Source: an uncultured Erythrobacter sp.
GTDB taxonomy: Bacteria; Pseudomonadota; Alphaproteobacteria; Sphingomonadales; Sphingomonadaceae
Assembly (NCBI GenBank): GCA_947498065.1
Contig: CANMIS010000002.1
Location: 124,001 to 188,000, forward strand
Length of the DNA stretch: 64,000 nucleotides
Direction of reading: 5' to 3'
Made by a program: the position numbers and the translations under genes. Positions 55,035 to 63,393 of the stretch are shown in pieces. The first letter of the stretch is position 1, and the number at the start of each line of letters is the position of its first letter. The notes below the pieces were generated by a model, which had not been told where the DNA came from, ran no database searches, and saw only the letters and a program-made list of their open reading frames with translations.

Positions 55035-55789
55035 GCGAACTGGCCACTCTTCCCACCCGGCACGACGAGGCCTGGCGCTACGCCGATATTTCAGCGGCAG
55101 AGGCGATTGGCGCTGAGGCGCTGAACACGTGGCGCGAGGTTTCAGTGGCCGCGGGTGAGACGCACCGCGAGACCTTTGTGCTGGGCGGCGATGCGCCTGC
55201 GGTGACCCGGCTGCGCGTGGCGCTCGGTGAAGGGGCGCGGGCAGAATTCTTCGCGGTCAACGCAGCCAGCGGCTCGGCCCGGCTAGAGATCGAAGTGACA
55301 TTGGCACGCGCCGCACATTTCGAATTTGGCGGCGTGACGATTGGCGGCGGCGATGCCACCCGCGAATTCGTCACCAAGACCATTCATGCAGAGCCCGATG
55401 GGGCCAGCAACCAAACCGTGCGCAGCGTGCATTGGGGCACTGCCTCGGGCAATTTCCTGGGCGAGATCAACGTCGCGCGCCATGCGCAAAAGACCGATGC
55501 TGCGCAGGATTTTAAAGCGCTGCTGCTGGAAAAGGGCGCAAGCGCAAACGCCGTCCCTCAGCTTGAGATCTTCGCCGACGATGTGAAATGCGCTCACGGC
55601 GCAACCATGGGCCAGCTCGACGAGAACGCACGGTATTATATGGCTGCACGTGGGATCGACCCTGTTGTGGCGCAGCGTCTGCTGGTGCAGGCGTTCCTCG
55701 GCGATGCTCTGGTGGCAATGGGCGACACAGACGCGCAGGGCGAACTGCTGGATGTGGCGCTGGCCGCGTTGGAGAGGAGCGCGCTGTGA
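55031..55789 (+). CDS. sufD: Fe-S assembly protein SufD (short form)
   Basis: SufB paralogue of the SufBCD complex, 252 residues, shorter than the E. coli protein (423). The N-terminus has RHDEAWRYADIS, and the C-terminal core has FADDVKCAHGATMGQLDENA and YYMAARGIDPVVAQRLLVQA, the SufB/SufD signature. It begins with GTG in a GTGA overlap with sufC and ends with another before sufS. Confidence 0.93.
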   Translation: MSELATLPTRHDEAWRYADISAAEAIGAEALNTWREVSVAAGETHRETFVLGGDAPAVTRLRVALGEGARAEFFAVNAASGSARLEIEVTLARAAHFEFGGVTIGGGDATREFVTKTIHAEPDGASNQTVRSVHWGTASGNFLGEINVARHAQKTDAAQDFKALLLEKGASANAVPQLEIFADDVKCAHGATMGQLDENARYYMAARGIDPVVAQRLLVQAFLGDALVAMGDTDAQGELLDVALAALERSAL

Positions 55790-57030
55790 ACGCGCCCGCT
55801 TCCTTGACCCGCGATGCTGGCGATCTGCGCCGCGCTGACTTTCCTGGCCTGGTCGGCCGGGATGGTGCGCCGTGGCATTATCTCGACACCGCCGCGACCT
55901 CGCAAAAGCCGAAGGCGGTGATTGATGCGATGGCCCGCGCGATGGGTGAGGATTATGCGACCGTTCACCGCGGTGTTTATGCGCGCTCTGCAGAAATGAC
56001 CGCAGCCTATGAAGGCGCGCGGGGCACGATTGCGCGTTTCATTGGCGGTCAAGAAAACGAGCTGGTGTTCACGCGCGGCGCGACCGAGGCGATCAACTTG
56101 GTCGCGAACACCTGGGGCCAGGCCAATATTGGCGCTGGGGACCGGATTCTGCTGTCCCAGCTGGAGCATCACTCCAATATTGTGCCGTGGCAAATGCTCG
56201 CCGAGCGTGTTGGCGCGCATATCGACGTGTGCCCGCTGACCGACGATCACCAGATTGATCTGAATGCCGCCGAAGCCATGCTGACCGAGCGGCACAAGCT
56301 CGTCGCCTTTGGCCATGTCTCCAACGTTCTGGGCTCTGTTCTGGACGTGAAACGTGCGGCTGATCTGGCGCATAAGGTCGGTGCGAAGCTGCTGCTGGAT
56401 GGCTGTCAATCGGCCCCGCATATGCCGGTCGATGTGGCGGCGCTCAATTGCGACTTCTACGTTTTCTCCGCGCACAAGCTCTACGGCCCGACCGGGATCG
56501 GCGCGCTGTGGGCGAGGGCGGACATTCTGGACGCCATGCCGCCGTGGGAGGGCGGCGGCGCGATGATTGACCGCGTGACCTTTGAAAAGACCACCTATGC
56601 CCCTGCGCCGCAGCGGTTTGAGGCGGGCACGCCGGCCATTACCGAGGCGATCGCTTTCGCGGCGGCGGCTGATTATGTCAGCGAAGTGGGCCTGGACCAG
56701 ATCCACGCGCGCGAGAGCGCTTTGGTCGCTCGGCTCCGCCAAGAACTGGGCGCGATGAATGATGTGCGCCTGTTCGGCCCTGCGGATAGCGCGGGCATCG
56801 TCAGCTTTGCGATCGACGATATTCACCCGCATGATCTCGGCACGATCCTCGACGAGGCGAATGTCGCGATCCGGGCGGGCCACCACTGCGCACAGCCCTT
56901 GATGGAGCATCTGGGTGTGCCAGCAACAGCGCGTGCCAGTTTCGCGCTCTATTCGAATGATGATGATGTTGATGCGCTGCTTGAAGGCATTGCGCGGACG
57001 CGTCGTTTGTTTTTGGGAACTTCGCAATGA
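55786..57030 (+). CDS. sufS: Cysteine desulfurase SufS
   Basis: PLP-dependent desulfurase that delivers sulfur to SufBCD, 414 residues. The PLP lysine is Lys231 in FSAHKLYGPTG, and the catalytic cysteine is Cys368 in IRAGHHCAQPLM. HYLDTAATSQKPKAVIDAMA and TRGATEAINLVANTWG are typical class II features. GTG start at 55786 overlaps the sufD stop. No sufE or sufU is seen in the operon, so the sulfur acceptor protein is elsewhere. Confidence 0.96.
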   Translation: MNAPASLTRDAGDLRRADFPGLVGRDGAPWHYLDTAATSQKPKAVIDAMARAMGEDYATVHRGVYARSAEMTAAYEGARGTIARFIGGQENELVFTRGATEAINLVANTWGQANIGAGDRILLSQLEHHSNIVPWQMLAERVGAHIDVCPLTDDHQIDLNAAEAMLTERHKLVAFGHVSNVLGSVLDVKRAADLAHKVGAKLLLDGCQSAPHMPVDVAALNCDFYVFSAHKLYGPTGIGALWARADILDAMPPWEGGGAMIDRVTFEKTTYAPAPQRFEAGTPAITEAIAFAAAADYVSEVGLDQIHARESALVARLRQELGAMNDVRLFGPADSAGIVSFAIDDIHPHDLGTILDEANVAIRAGHHCAQPLMEHLGVPATARASFALYSNDDDVDALLEGIARTRRLFLGTSQ

Positions 57031-57539
57031 ACAAGCCAGAAAATGACACCGAGTTTGTCGCGGCCCCTGCGCCGAATGAAGACGTATTGGCCAACAAGCC
57101 AAAGCGCGCGCGGGTGGATGACGCGATTGACCCTGATGCTGAGGCTCCGACTGCGTCTGACGAGCCGCGTAAGCGCGACTATCTAGAGGGCTTTCTGGCT
57201 AAGGCACCGGCCGCTGGCGAAGTCGGCGGCGCGGGCAGCGATCTGCAACAGGCGGTGGTCGATGCGCTCAAGGAAATTTACGATCCCGAGATACCCGTCA
57301 ACATCTATGACCTTGGCCTGATCTACGGCGTGGAGGTTGATGACGAGGCTGATGTGACCGTCACCATGACGCTGACAACGCCGCATTGCCCGGTTGCCGA
57401 AACCATGCCGGGTGAGGTTGAATTGCGTGCGGCCAGCGTGCCGGGCATTCGCGATGCCGAGGTTGATCTGGTATGGGATCCGCCTTGGGGCCCGGACAAG
57501 ATGACGGACGAGGCGCGTCTCGAGTTAGGAATGCTGTAA
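57027..57539 (+). CDS. sufT: SufT-type DUF59 protein
   Basis: MIP18/DUF59 protein for Fe-S maturation, 170 residues. The N-terminal ~50 residues are acidic and probably disordered. The DUF59 domain (about 70-165) has ALKEIYDPEIPVNIYDLGLI, TMTLTTPHCPVAETMPGEVE with the conserved Cys, and VDLVWDPPWGPDKMTDEAR. It overlaps sufS by four bases and sufA by one. Confidence 0.93.
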   Translation: MNKPENDTEFVAAPAPNEDVLANKPKRARVDDAIDPDAEAPTASDEPRKRDYLEGFLAKAPAAGEVGGAGSDLQQAVVDALKEIYDPEIPVNIYDLGLIYGVEVDDEADVTVTMTLTTPHCPVAETMPGEVELRAASVPGIRDAEVDLVWDPPWGPDKMTDEARLELGML

Positions 57540-57901
57540 TGACCGATACCAAAACGAAAACGCGCAAGATCCCTGCGGCTGTCACCCTGACCAAGGGTGC
57601 AGAGGCGCGCGTGGCCGAACTGATGAGCAAAGCGCCGGAGGATGCGATTGGTGTAAAGCTATCGACCCCGCGCCGCGGCTGCTCTGGCCTTGCCTATTCG
57701 GTTGATTACGTCACCGAAGAGGTCGCAATGGATGAGAAGATCGAGACGCCAGGCGGCATTTTCTACATCGACGGCGCAAGCGTGCTTTATCTGGTCGGCT
57801 CAATCATGGATTGGGTCGAGGATGACTTCACCGCCGGGTTCACCTTTGAGAACCCCAATGCCAAGGGCGCCTGCGGCTGCGGCGAGAGCTTTATGGTCTA
57901 G
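57539..57901 (+). CDS. sufA: A-type Fe-S carrier SufA
   Basis: A-type carrier, 120 residues, last gene of the suf operon. Cluster ligands are Cys48 (TPRRGCSGLAYSV), Cys112 and Cys114 (GACGCGESF). The ATG at 57539 overlaps the sufT stop (TAATG). The stand-alone erpA at 23605 is a separate paralogue. Confidence 0.94.
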   Translation: MTDTKTKTRKIPAAVTLTKGAEARVAELMSKAPEDAIGVKLSTPRRGCSGLAYSVDYVTEEVAMDEKIETPGGIFYIDGASVLYLVGSIMDWVEDDFTAGFTFENPNAKGACGCGESFMV

Positions 57902-57959
57902 GCTGCGCCAGGGCCGGCTGCAAAAGCAGCTTGCCTGAGCTTCCTGCAGAGCAGGGCGT

Positions 57960-58901
57960 TTAGCCTTCTTCGCTGAGGCGTTTGATCAGAGCCTGTTCAA
58001 GCGCATCCAATTCGCCGTCTGCATCGACCATGCCTTGCAGCCAGGCGTTCTCGTTTTCGGTCACGATATTGCCTTCTGCGGCGCGTTCTTCGAACTGAGA
58101 ATTTGAGCCCTTTTTGCCGAACACTTTGCCAAAATTGTTAGCAACGTCCGGCGCTGATTTCGCCATTCTGCCCATGAAGCGGCCGACATTCGCTTTGTTG
58201 TCGGCGATGAACGCCTCCAGCTCTTTGGCCCGTTCGTGGCTGATCTGAGCATGGGCGAGGTGGAAGCCTTTGAGATAGTTCGCGATGCCATCGACGAACA
58301 GATCGGCCCATTCCGGCGCATTCGCATCGTCTTTGGTCGCGTCTTTCAGGCGGAACAGCATCTCTGCGTCAAACCGAGTGACGGCGGCTGTGCCATGCCC
58401 GCCGCTCGCAAAGATCAGGCGGCGCAGGATCTTGCATTCCGAGGCGCTGATATGCGTGTCTGACAATTCGCCGCCATCGCGGGTTGGTCCGGTGCCGGTC
58501 AGCACTTCGTTTTCAACCTGCTTCAATGCGTAATGCTTGAGCGTGTCTGGCACGTTTTGCGCGCGCTCAACGATGCGAACGATCGCTTCAAGCTCGGCCA
58601 TGCTGTCGACTTTGCCGTCATGATCGATCTGAGCGATCAGCCATTTCGCTTCGTCTTCGTCGCACATCAGGCGCGGGTCGGTGCCATTGAGGACGAATTC
58701 GCCAATCGCCTCGACGAAGAAGTCGGTCCACTCCGCGCTTGGGCTTTCGACCACATTGTTGATCGCGAAAATCGCTTCTGCTTCTGCGCGGTGGATGATG
58801 CCATCGCCCCAGCCAAGCTGGCGCAAAGAGAGCAATTCCTCAGCAGAGATGTGCCCGTCTTCACTGGCACGGCGGGCGAGATCGGCAAATTGGGTTGTCA
58901 T
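57960..58901 (-). CDS. Repeat protein with EF-hand-like loops
   Basis: An unrecognised 313-residue soluble protein. It has an internal duplication: EWTDFFVEAIGEFVLNG (about 57-73) and EWADLFVDGIANYLKG (about 197-212) align, each after an acidic helical stretch. Several short DxDGxxD-type loops occur: SEDGHISAEE, IDHDGKVDSMAE, and VDADGELDALEQ at the C-terminus. These resemble calcium-binding EF-hand loops, but not all the loop positions fit. Its role is unknown. It converges on sufA. Confidence 0.65.
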   Translation of the reverse strand: MTTQFADLARRASEDGHISAEELLSLRQLGWGDGIIHRAEAEAIFAINNVVESPSAEWTDFFVEAIGEFVLNGTDPRLMCDEDEAKWLIAQIDHDGKVDSMAELEAIVRIVERAQNVPDTLKHYALKQVENEVLTGTGPTRDGGELSDTHISASECKILRRLIFASGGHGTAAVTRFDAEMLFRLKDATKDDANAPEWADLFVDGIANYLKGFHLAHAQISHERAKELEAFIADNKANVGRFMGRMAKSAPDVANNFGKVFGKKGSNSQFEERAAEGNIVTENENAWLQGMVDADGELDALEQALIKRLSEEG

Positions 58902-58997
58902 GGCGTGTCAAAGTCCCTTCACAATTGCGCGAAGTCTTACCGCAAAAGTGCTTAAAGCCGGGTTACCATAGTGTGCTGCGTGGCAGCTGAGGGGCCT

Positions 58998-59426
58998 TTA
59001 ACGGCGCGCCAAATCGCGCACGCAGCTCGCCTCATCCACGCTGGTGCCGCCTTCGGGATTGCGCGCCTCGACATAGGTCGCGGTCGGCGTCTGTCCTGGT
59101 TCGAGCGGATAGAGGAAGACGTCGAGCACGCATCCTTCGCCTGCGAATTGCAGCTTGCGGGCGTCCCCTTCGACCAGGTCAATGCGGGCATCGCCAAAGC
59201 TGGCGGTGAGCTGCTCTGCGCGTGCGCCGATCACGCCGCCCAGATTGCCCGCATTCTGCACTGTAGGTGGTCTGAACCCGCCGCCTGCTGGCAAATCTTC
59301 GCCGCGAACTGTCGTGGTCAGCGGTCCGGTGCGGGTGACGCCCGGGGTGTGCTTGGCCCCGCCGCTGGAAGTGCTGGCGCAGGCGCCAAGCAGCAAGGTT
59401 GCCGCAAGGCCAAGCTCTTTACGCAT
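58998..59426 (-). CDS. Putative lipoprotein
   Basis: A 142-residue envelope protein of unknown function. A lipobox LLGAC follows a short signal (MRKELGLAAT). The mature part has DLPAGGGFRPPTVQNAGNLG, and CVLDVFLYPLEPGQTPTATY near the C-terminus, with two cysteines likely to pair. ATG at 59426 overlaps the EI24 gene's 3' end by 8 bases. Confidence 0.6.
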   Translation of the reverse strand: MRKELGLAATLLLGACASTSSGGAKHTPGVTRTGPLTTTVRGEDLPAGGGFRPPTVQNAGNLGGVIGARAEQLTASFGDARIDLVEGDARKLQFAGEGCVLDVFLYPLEPGQTPTATYVEARNPEGGTSVDEASCVRDLARR

Positions 59427-60147
59427 CAAATGCGCCTCTCTGATCAAGGCCCGTGCGGCCGCGCGCATGGTGGGTCAAATGCGTTCCCGCAGCGGCGCCA
59501 AGGATCGGGGCAAGCAGATTTGCAAAAGGCACCAGCATCAATCCCGCAATCACACCGCCCAGCGCCAATCGCTGAAGCGCGCCCACCGGGGTGCCGGTAT
59601 CATCCGGCTGGCGGTGCCGAAGCCACGCCATATCAGTGAGTTCGCGCCCCAATAGCACCGCGTTGACGATTAGGAAAACCAAGGCGGGACCGATGGCTGT
59701 GAACAACAGGATGATCGCGATGGGTAGGGCCAGTAAGTTGAAGCCCAAGGCCCGGCCAATCCCGCGCAGACTGTTGCTGAGGTCTTCACGAAACGGCAGA
59801 TCGCGCGCGGTGCTGGCGGCGTCTGGATAGTGGCGCTGCTCCACCGCGCGCACGATCTCATCAGCGAAGAACTGCAGCACGGCGAGCGCGACGACGCGGA
59901 ACAGCAACCAGCCCATCAGCAGCGTGATCACCACCGTCACACCTGCGGTGATCGTGCCGGTGTAGTCTTCGCTGTTGTGGGGCGCGATCCAGCGCTCCAC
60001 CATGGCTTCAATCGCGAACCACATGCCGGTCCCAAGTATAGCGAAGATTGCCAAGGTGATGAGCAGGGATTTGGCCAGCACTTTGAGCACGGCGCGGTCG
60101 GTTAGCTGCGCAAATCCCTTCGCCAATGCCGTGATGACCGCTTTCAT
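59419..60147 (-). CDS. EI24-domain (CysZ-like) membrane protein
   Basis: A 242-residue integral membrane protein of the EI24 family (CysZ-like). Hydrophobic segments lie at about 25-47, 66-92, 133-160 and 200-218. LPFREDLSNSLRGIGRALGF and the LLGRELTDMAWLRHR loop match the family. Sulfate transport is known for CysZ, but similarity to it is not strong, so only the fold is claimed. ATG at 60147 is used. Confidence 0.72.
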   Translation of the reverse strand: MKAVITALAKGFAQLTDRAVLKVLAKSLLITLAIFAILGTGMWFAIEAMVERWIAPHNSEDYTGTITAGVTVVITLLMGWLLFRVVALAVLQFFADEIVRAVEQRHYPDAASTARDLPFREDLSNSLRGIGRALGFNLLALPIAIILLFTAIGPALVFLIVNAVLLGRELTDMAWLRHRQPDDTGTPVGALQRLALGGVIAGLMLVPFANLLAPILGAAAGTHLTHHARGRTGLDQRGAFDA

Positions 60148-60288
60148 AGCGCCATCGTTGCGAGATGCGCCCCTGCAAGTCAAACTTGGGCTTGGTGCAA
60201 TCCCTTATGCGGTAACACTTGGCCTGCGCCTTCAAGCGGGCTAGGCGCTGCGGCGCAATTCAGACTTTTAGCCAAACAGGACTTTGCT

Positions 60289-61293
60289 GTGCCAGAACCC
60301 GTAAACGAGCCGCGCTATGATGTGATCGCCATTGGCAATGCGGTAGTGGATGTGATCGCCGCTTGCGAAGAGGAGCTGATCGAGGAGCTGGGCCTCAATC
60401 GCGGCGGCATGACCTTGGTCGACGAAACGCGCGCGGATGAGCTGTACGAGGCGATGCCGCCCGCGCGCGAGGTGTCTGGCGGATCAGCGGCAAACACGCT
60501 TGCGGGTCTTTCCACTTTGGGCATGCAATGCGCCTTTATCGGCCAGGTCGCGGATGATCAGCTGGGCAAGGTGTTCCGCCACGATATGCGGGCCACCGGC
60601 ATCGATTTCGACACGGCCGCGCGCAGCGGAGAGCCTGCCACAGGGCGCGTCCTCATCTTCGTAACGCCGGATGGCGAGCGCACGATGAACACCTTCCTTG
60701 GTGCAGGCCAGTATCTGCCGGCTTCCGCGCTTGATGAAGAGCTTATTGCGAGCGGCGCGATCCTCTATCTGGAGGGCTATCTGTGGGATCCGGAAGAGCC
60801 GCGCCGCGCGATGCGCCGGGCCATTGAGGTCGCGCGCGCAGCGGGCCGCAAGATCGCTTTTACCGCGAGTGAGAGCTTTGTGATTGATCGCCACGGCGAC
60901 GACTTCCGCGAGATGATCGAGGCGGGCCTGATCGACATCCTGTTCGTCAATGAGAGCGAGCTGGCGACACTGACCGGTGAGGATGACTTTGAGGCTGGCG
61001 TCGCCGCAGTGGCTGGCAAGGTGCCGGTTCTGGTAGCCACCCGAAGCGAGAAGGGCGCGATTGCCGTTGCGCATGGAGAGCGCGCCGAGGTCGCCGCTGT
61101 TCCGATTGAGAAGGTCGTCGACAGCACGGGTGCGGGCGATCAGTTCGCGGCGGGCTTCCTCTCTGGCTATGCCAAGGGTGAGCCGTTGACGCGCTGTCTG
61201 AAGCGCGGCGCGATCACCGCGGCTGAGGTGATCTCTCACTATGGCCCGCGTCCCGAGGCGGACATGAAGGCGATGATGGAAGAGCGGTTGTAG
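60289..61293 (+). CDS. PfkB-family sugar/adenosine kinase
   Basis: Carbohydrate/nucleoside kinase, 334 residues. YDVIAIGNAVVDVIAACEEE opens the fold, SGGSAANTLAGLSTLGM is the first PfkB signature, and DSTGAGDQFAAGFLSGY (about 278-294, catalytic Asp284) is the second. The overall pattern resembles alphaproteobacterial adenosine kinases, but substrate is not proven. It begins with GTG. Confidence 0.88.
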   Translation: MPEPVNEPRYDVIAIGNAVVDVIAACEEELIEELGLNRGGMTLVDETRADELYEAMPPAREVSGGSAANTLAGLSTLGMQCAFIGQVADDQLGKVFRHDMRATGIDFDTAARSGEPATGRVLIFVTPDGERTMNTFLGAGQYLPASALDEELIASGAILYLEGYLWDPEEPRRAMRRAIEVARAAGRKIAFTASESFVIDRHGDDFREMIEAGLIDILFVNESELATLTGEDDFEAGVAAVAGKVPVLVATRSEKGAIAVAHGERAEVAAVPIEKVVDSTGAGDQFAAGFLSGYAKGEPLTRCLKRGAITAAEVISHYGPRPEADMKAMMEERL

Positions 61294-61314
61294 GGCTACA
61301 CGTTTAGCAGCCTT

Positions 61315-61393
61315 GCCACCCGCGCCCTCCACCCTTCCACCCGGAGCCTACCGGGATACCATCCGGGTGGAAGGGTGGAGGGCGCGGGTGGCT
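61315..61393. repeat. Dispersed palindromic element, copy 2
   Basis: Arms at 61315-61345 and 61362-61392 are a perfect 31-bp inverted repeat with a 16-base loop (GCCTACCGGGATACCA). The arms match copy 1 at 41368-41446. It lies 21 bases after the PfkB kinase stop in the gene-free stretch 61294-61630; no other gene or clear signal is seen in 61394-61630. Confidence 0.92.
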
Positions 61394-61630
61394 ACGGAGC
61401 GCATCCTGCATATCACCCTCACTCCATTCATCGCTGGTGAAGCACGTTTGGAACGGCTGGAACACAGTCCAGGGCCGAAAATGCATTCGATTAATACAGG
61501 CGCTTATGATCGGATTTATCGATCAAGCGCTGCTGGGGTCTGACGATGTGAAAGAGCGCGTGCTCCCTAGCAAAGCCGGCCCGAGTAGGAAAATTCTCCG
61601 CCGGACTGCGCGAACCCAAGAGAAAACCAC

Positions 61631-62025
61631 TCAAATCTCCGGCCGGTAATCATCCCGCCGCAGGGTCCGCATATGCTGCGCGATCAGCTCCACCTGCTCC
61701 GCCGTCAGATCAAATTCCATCACCTCTGGGTAATTGTGAGCATTGGCCAGCCACTCGGCGAGCGTCTCATCGCTCACCCCCTCGCGATTGGCGATGGCGG
61801 CAAATGTCGGCGAGTTGGGATTGGGCGATGCGCCGGGATATTCAACCGCATGGCATCCCCCGCACGCCGCCTGAGAGAACGTCAGCGCCGCATCTTGCTG
61901 CCTGCTTTCTGCTCGGGCTTAGAGGTATCAGCCAAGGCAAGCCCTCCGGTTGGAGCGGAGGTTTGGCAGGCGGCGAGCGAGAGCGCCGTGAGACCAAGGG
62001 CGACAAAAGATGTGTGTTTGACCAT
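61631..62025 (-). pseudogene. Frameshifted c-type cytochrome lipoprotein gene
   Basis: The ATG at 62025 opens MVKHTSFVALGLTALSLAAC, a signal peptide with lipobox, and this frame stops at 61882-61884. A second minus frame, open from about 61918 to a stop at 61631-61633, encodes FSQAACGGCHAVEYPG with the heme-binding CxxCH motif, then LAEWLANAHNYPEVMEFDLT and a C-terminal methionine. Signal and cytochrome domain are thus in different frames, consistent with loss of one base between 61885 and 61918. A sequencing error or genuine decay cannot be told apart here. Confidence 0.8.
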
Positions 62026-62109
62026 GCCACCTATTCAGCATGGCAAAAGCGCCGACGCATTGACGCAGATCAAATCACCAGACGCAAACTCTGAGCTCCA
62101 GCCCGCGCC

Positions 62110-63393
62110 CTACTTCGCCTCCCGCTCAACCTCGCGCCAGCCAATATCCCGCCGGCAAAAGCCGCTCTCAAAATCCAGCGCATCAACCGCGCCGTAAGCG
62201 GTTTTCTGGGCCTCCGTGGCGCTCATGCCTTTGGCGGTTACGTTGAGCACGCGCCCACCGTTGGCCACCAGCTGACCATCGACCATCGCGGTGCCAGCGT
62301 GGAAGACTTTGGCCGCGCCGCCATCGCGCAGTGCCTCTGCCAGGCCCAGATCGATCCGCCCGCCCTTTTCCGGCGTGCCGGGATAGCCCTTGGCCGCCAT
62401 TACCACCGTCATCGCGGTGGCGGGGGAGAAGTTTGCTTCGTGTCCGGCGAGCTCGCCCTTCGCGCAGGCCAGCATGATCTCGGCCAGATCGCTGGTCAGC
62501 CGGGTCATCAGCACCTGGCATTCCGGATCGCCAAAGCGGCAATTGTATTCGATCAGCTTTGGCCCCGCCTCGGTCAGCATCAGGCCCGCATAGAGCACGC
62601 CGGAATAGGGCATGCCCTCTGCGCGCATGGTCTCAACCGTGGGTTTGATGACCTCCTCCATCACGCGCGCTTGAAGCTCTGACGTCAGCACGGGGGCCGG
62701 CGAATAGGCGCCCATGCCGCCGGTGTTGGGCCCGGTGTCGCCTTCGCCCACGCGCTTGTGATCCTGAGCGGTGCCAAACGGCAGGATCGCGGTGCCATCG
62801 GTGATCGCGAAGAAGCTCGCCTCCTCGCCGCGCATAAACTCCTCGATCACCACCTCCGCGCCCGCCGCGCCAAAGCGTCCGCCGAACATATCGGCCAGCG
62901 CCGCCTCGGCCTCTGCGCGGGTTTCGGCGATCACCACGCCCTTGCCCGCTGCCAGCCCATCGGCCTTCAGCACGTACGGCGCGTCAAACCTCGCCAGAGC
63001 AGCCTCTGCCTCATCAAGCGAAGTCGTGCGGACATAGCCAGCGGTGGGGATATTCGCGCGGTCGCACAGCTCCTTTGTAAAGCCTTTGCTGCCCTCCAAT
63101 TGCGCGGCGGCGGCAGAGGGGCCGAACACGGCGGTGCCGCCTTCGCGCAGGCTATCGGCCAGGCCGTCCACCAGCGGGGCCTCTGGCCCGATCACAACCA
63201 GGTCAATTGCTTTTTCGGCGCAGAACGCCGCGACCGCCAGATGGTCGCTCGCATCAAGCGTGACCAGCTGCGCCTCCTCGCCAATGCCGGGATTGCCGGG
63301 GGCAGCGTATAGCTTTGTGCATGACGGGGATTGCGCCAGCTTCCACGCTAACGCATGTTCGCGCCCGCCCGACCCAAGTAAAAGGATATTCAT
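62110..63393 (-). CDS. purD: Phosphoribosylamine-glycine ligase PurD
   Basis: ATP-grasp enzyme of purine synthesis that joins glycine to phosphoribosylamine. It has 427 residues. [57 protein letters not shown] and [13 protein letters not shown] are typical; [16 protein letters not shown] is the diagnostic loop. The start at 63393 is the family N-terminus, and its ATG overlaps that of the divergent xseA. Confidence 0.97.
   Translation of the reverse strand: MNILLLGSGGREHALAWKLAQSPSCTKLYAAPGNPGIGEEAQLVTLDASDHLAVAAFCAEKAIDLVVIGPEAPLVDGLADSLREGGTAVFGPSAAAAQLEGSKGFTKELCDRANIPTAGYVRTTSLDEAEAALARFDAPYVLKADGLAAGKGVVIAETRAEAEAALADMFGGRFGAAGAEVVIEEFMRGEEASFFAITDGTAILPFGTAQDHKRVGEGDTGPNTGGMGAYSPAPVLTSELQARVMEEVIKPTVETMRAEGMPYSGVLYAGLMLTEAGPKLIEYNCRFGDPECQVLMTRLTSDLAEIMLACAKGELAGHEANFSPATAMTVVMAAKGYPGTPEKGGRIDLGLAEALRDGGAAKVFHAGTAMVDGQLVANGGRVLNVTAKGMSATEAQKTAYGAVDALDFESGFCRRDIGWREVEREAK

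Noticed and set aside
55636..57102. Long open frame (about 488 codons) on the minus strand opposite sufS
   Set aside because: The plus-strand sufD-sufS-sufT genes are unambiguous. The antisense frame is a consequence of GC-rich codon use and has no family-like sequence.
57902..57959. Terminator between sufA and the repeat-protein gene
   Set aside because: A 5-bp GCTGC/GCAGC hairpin with AAAA loop is present, but there is no T run and the stem is too short.
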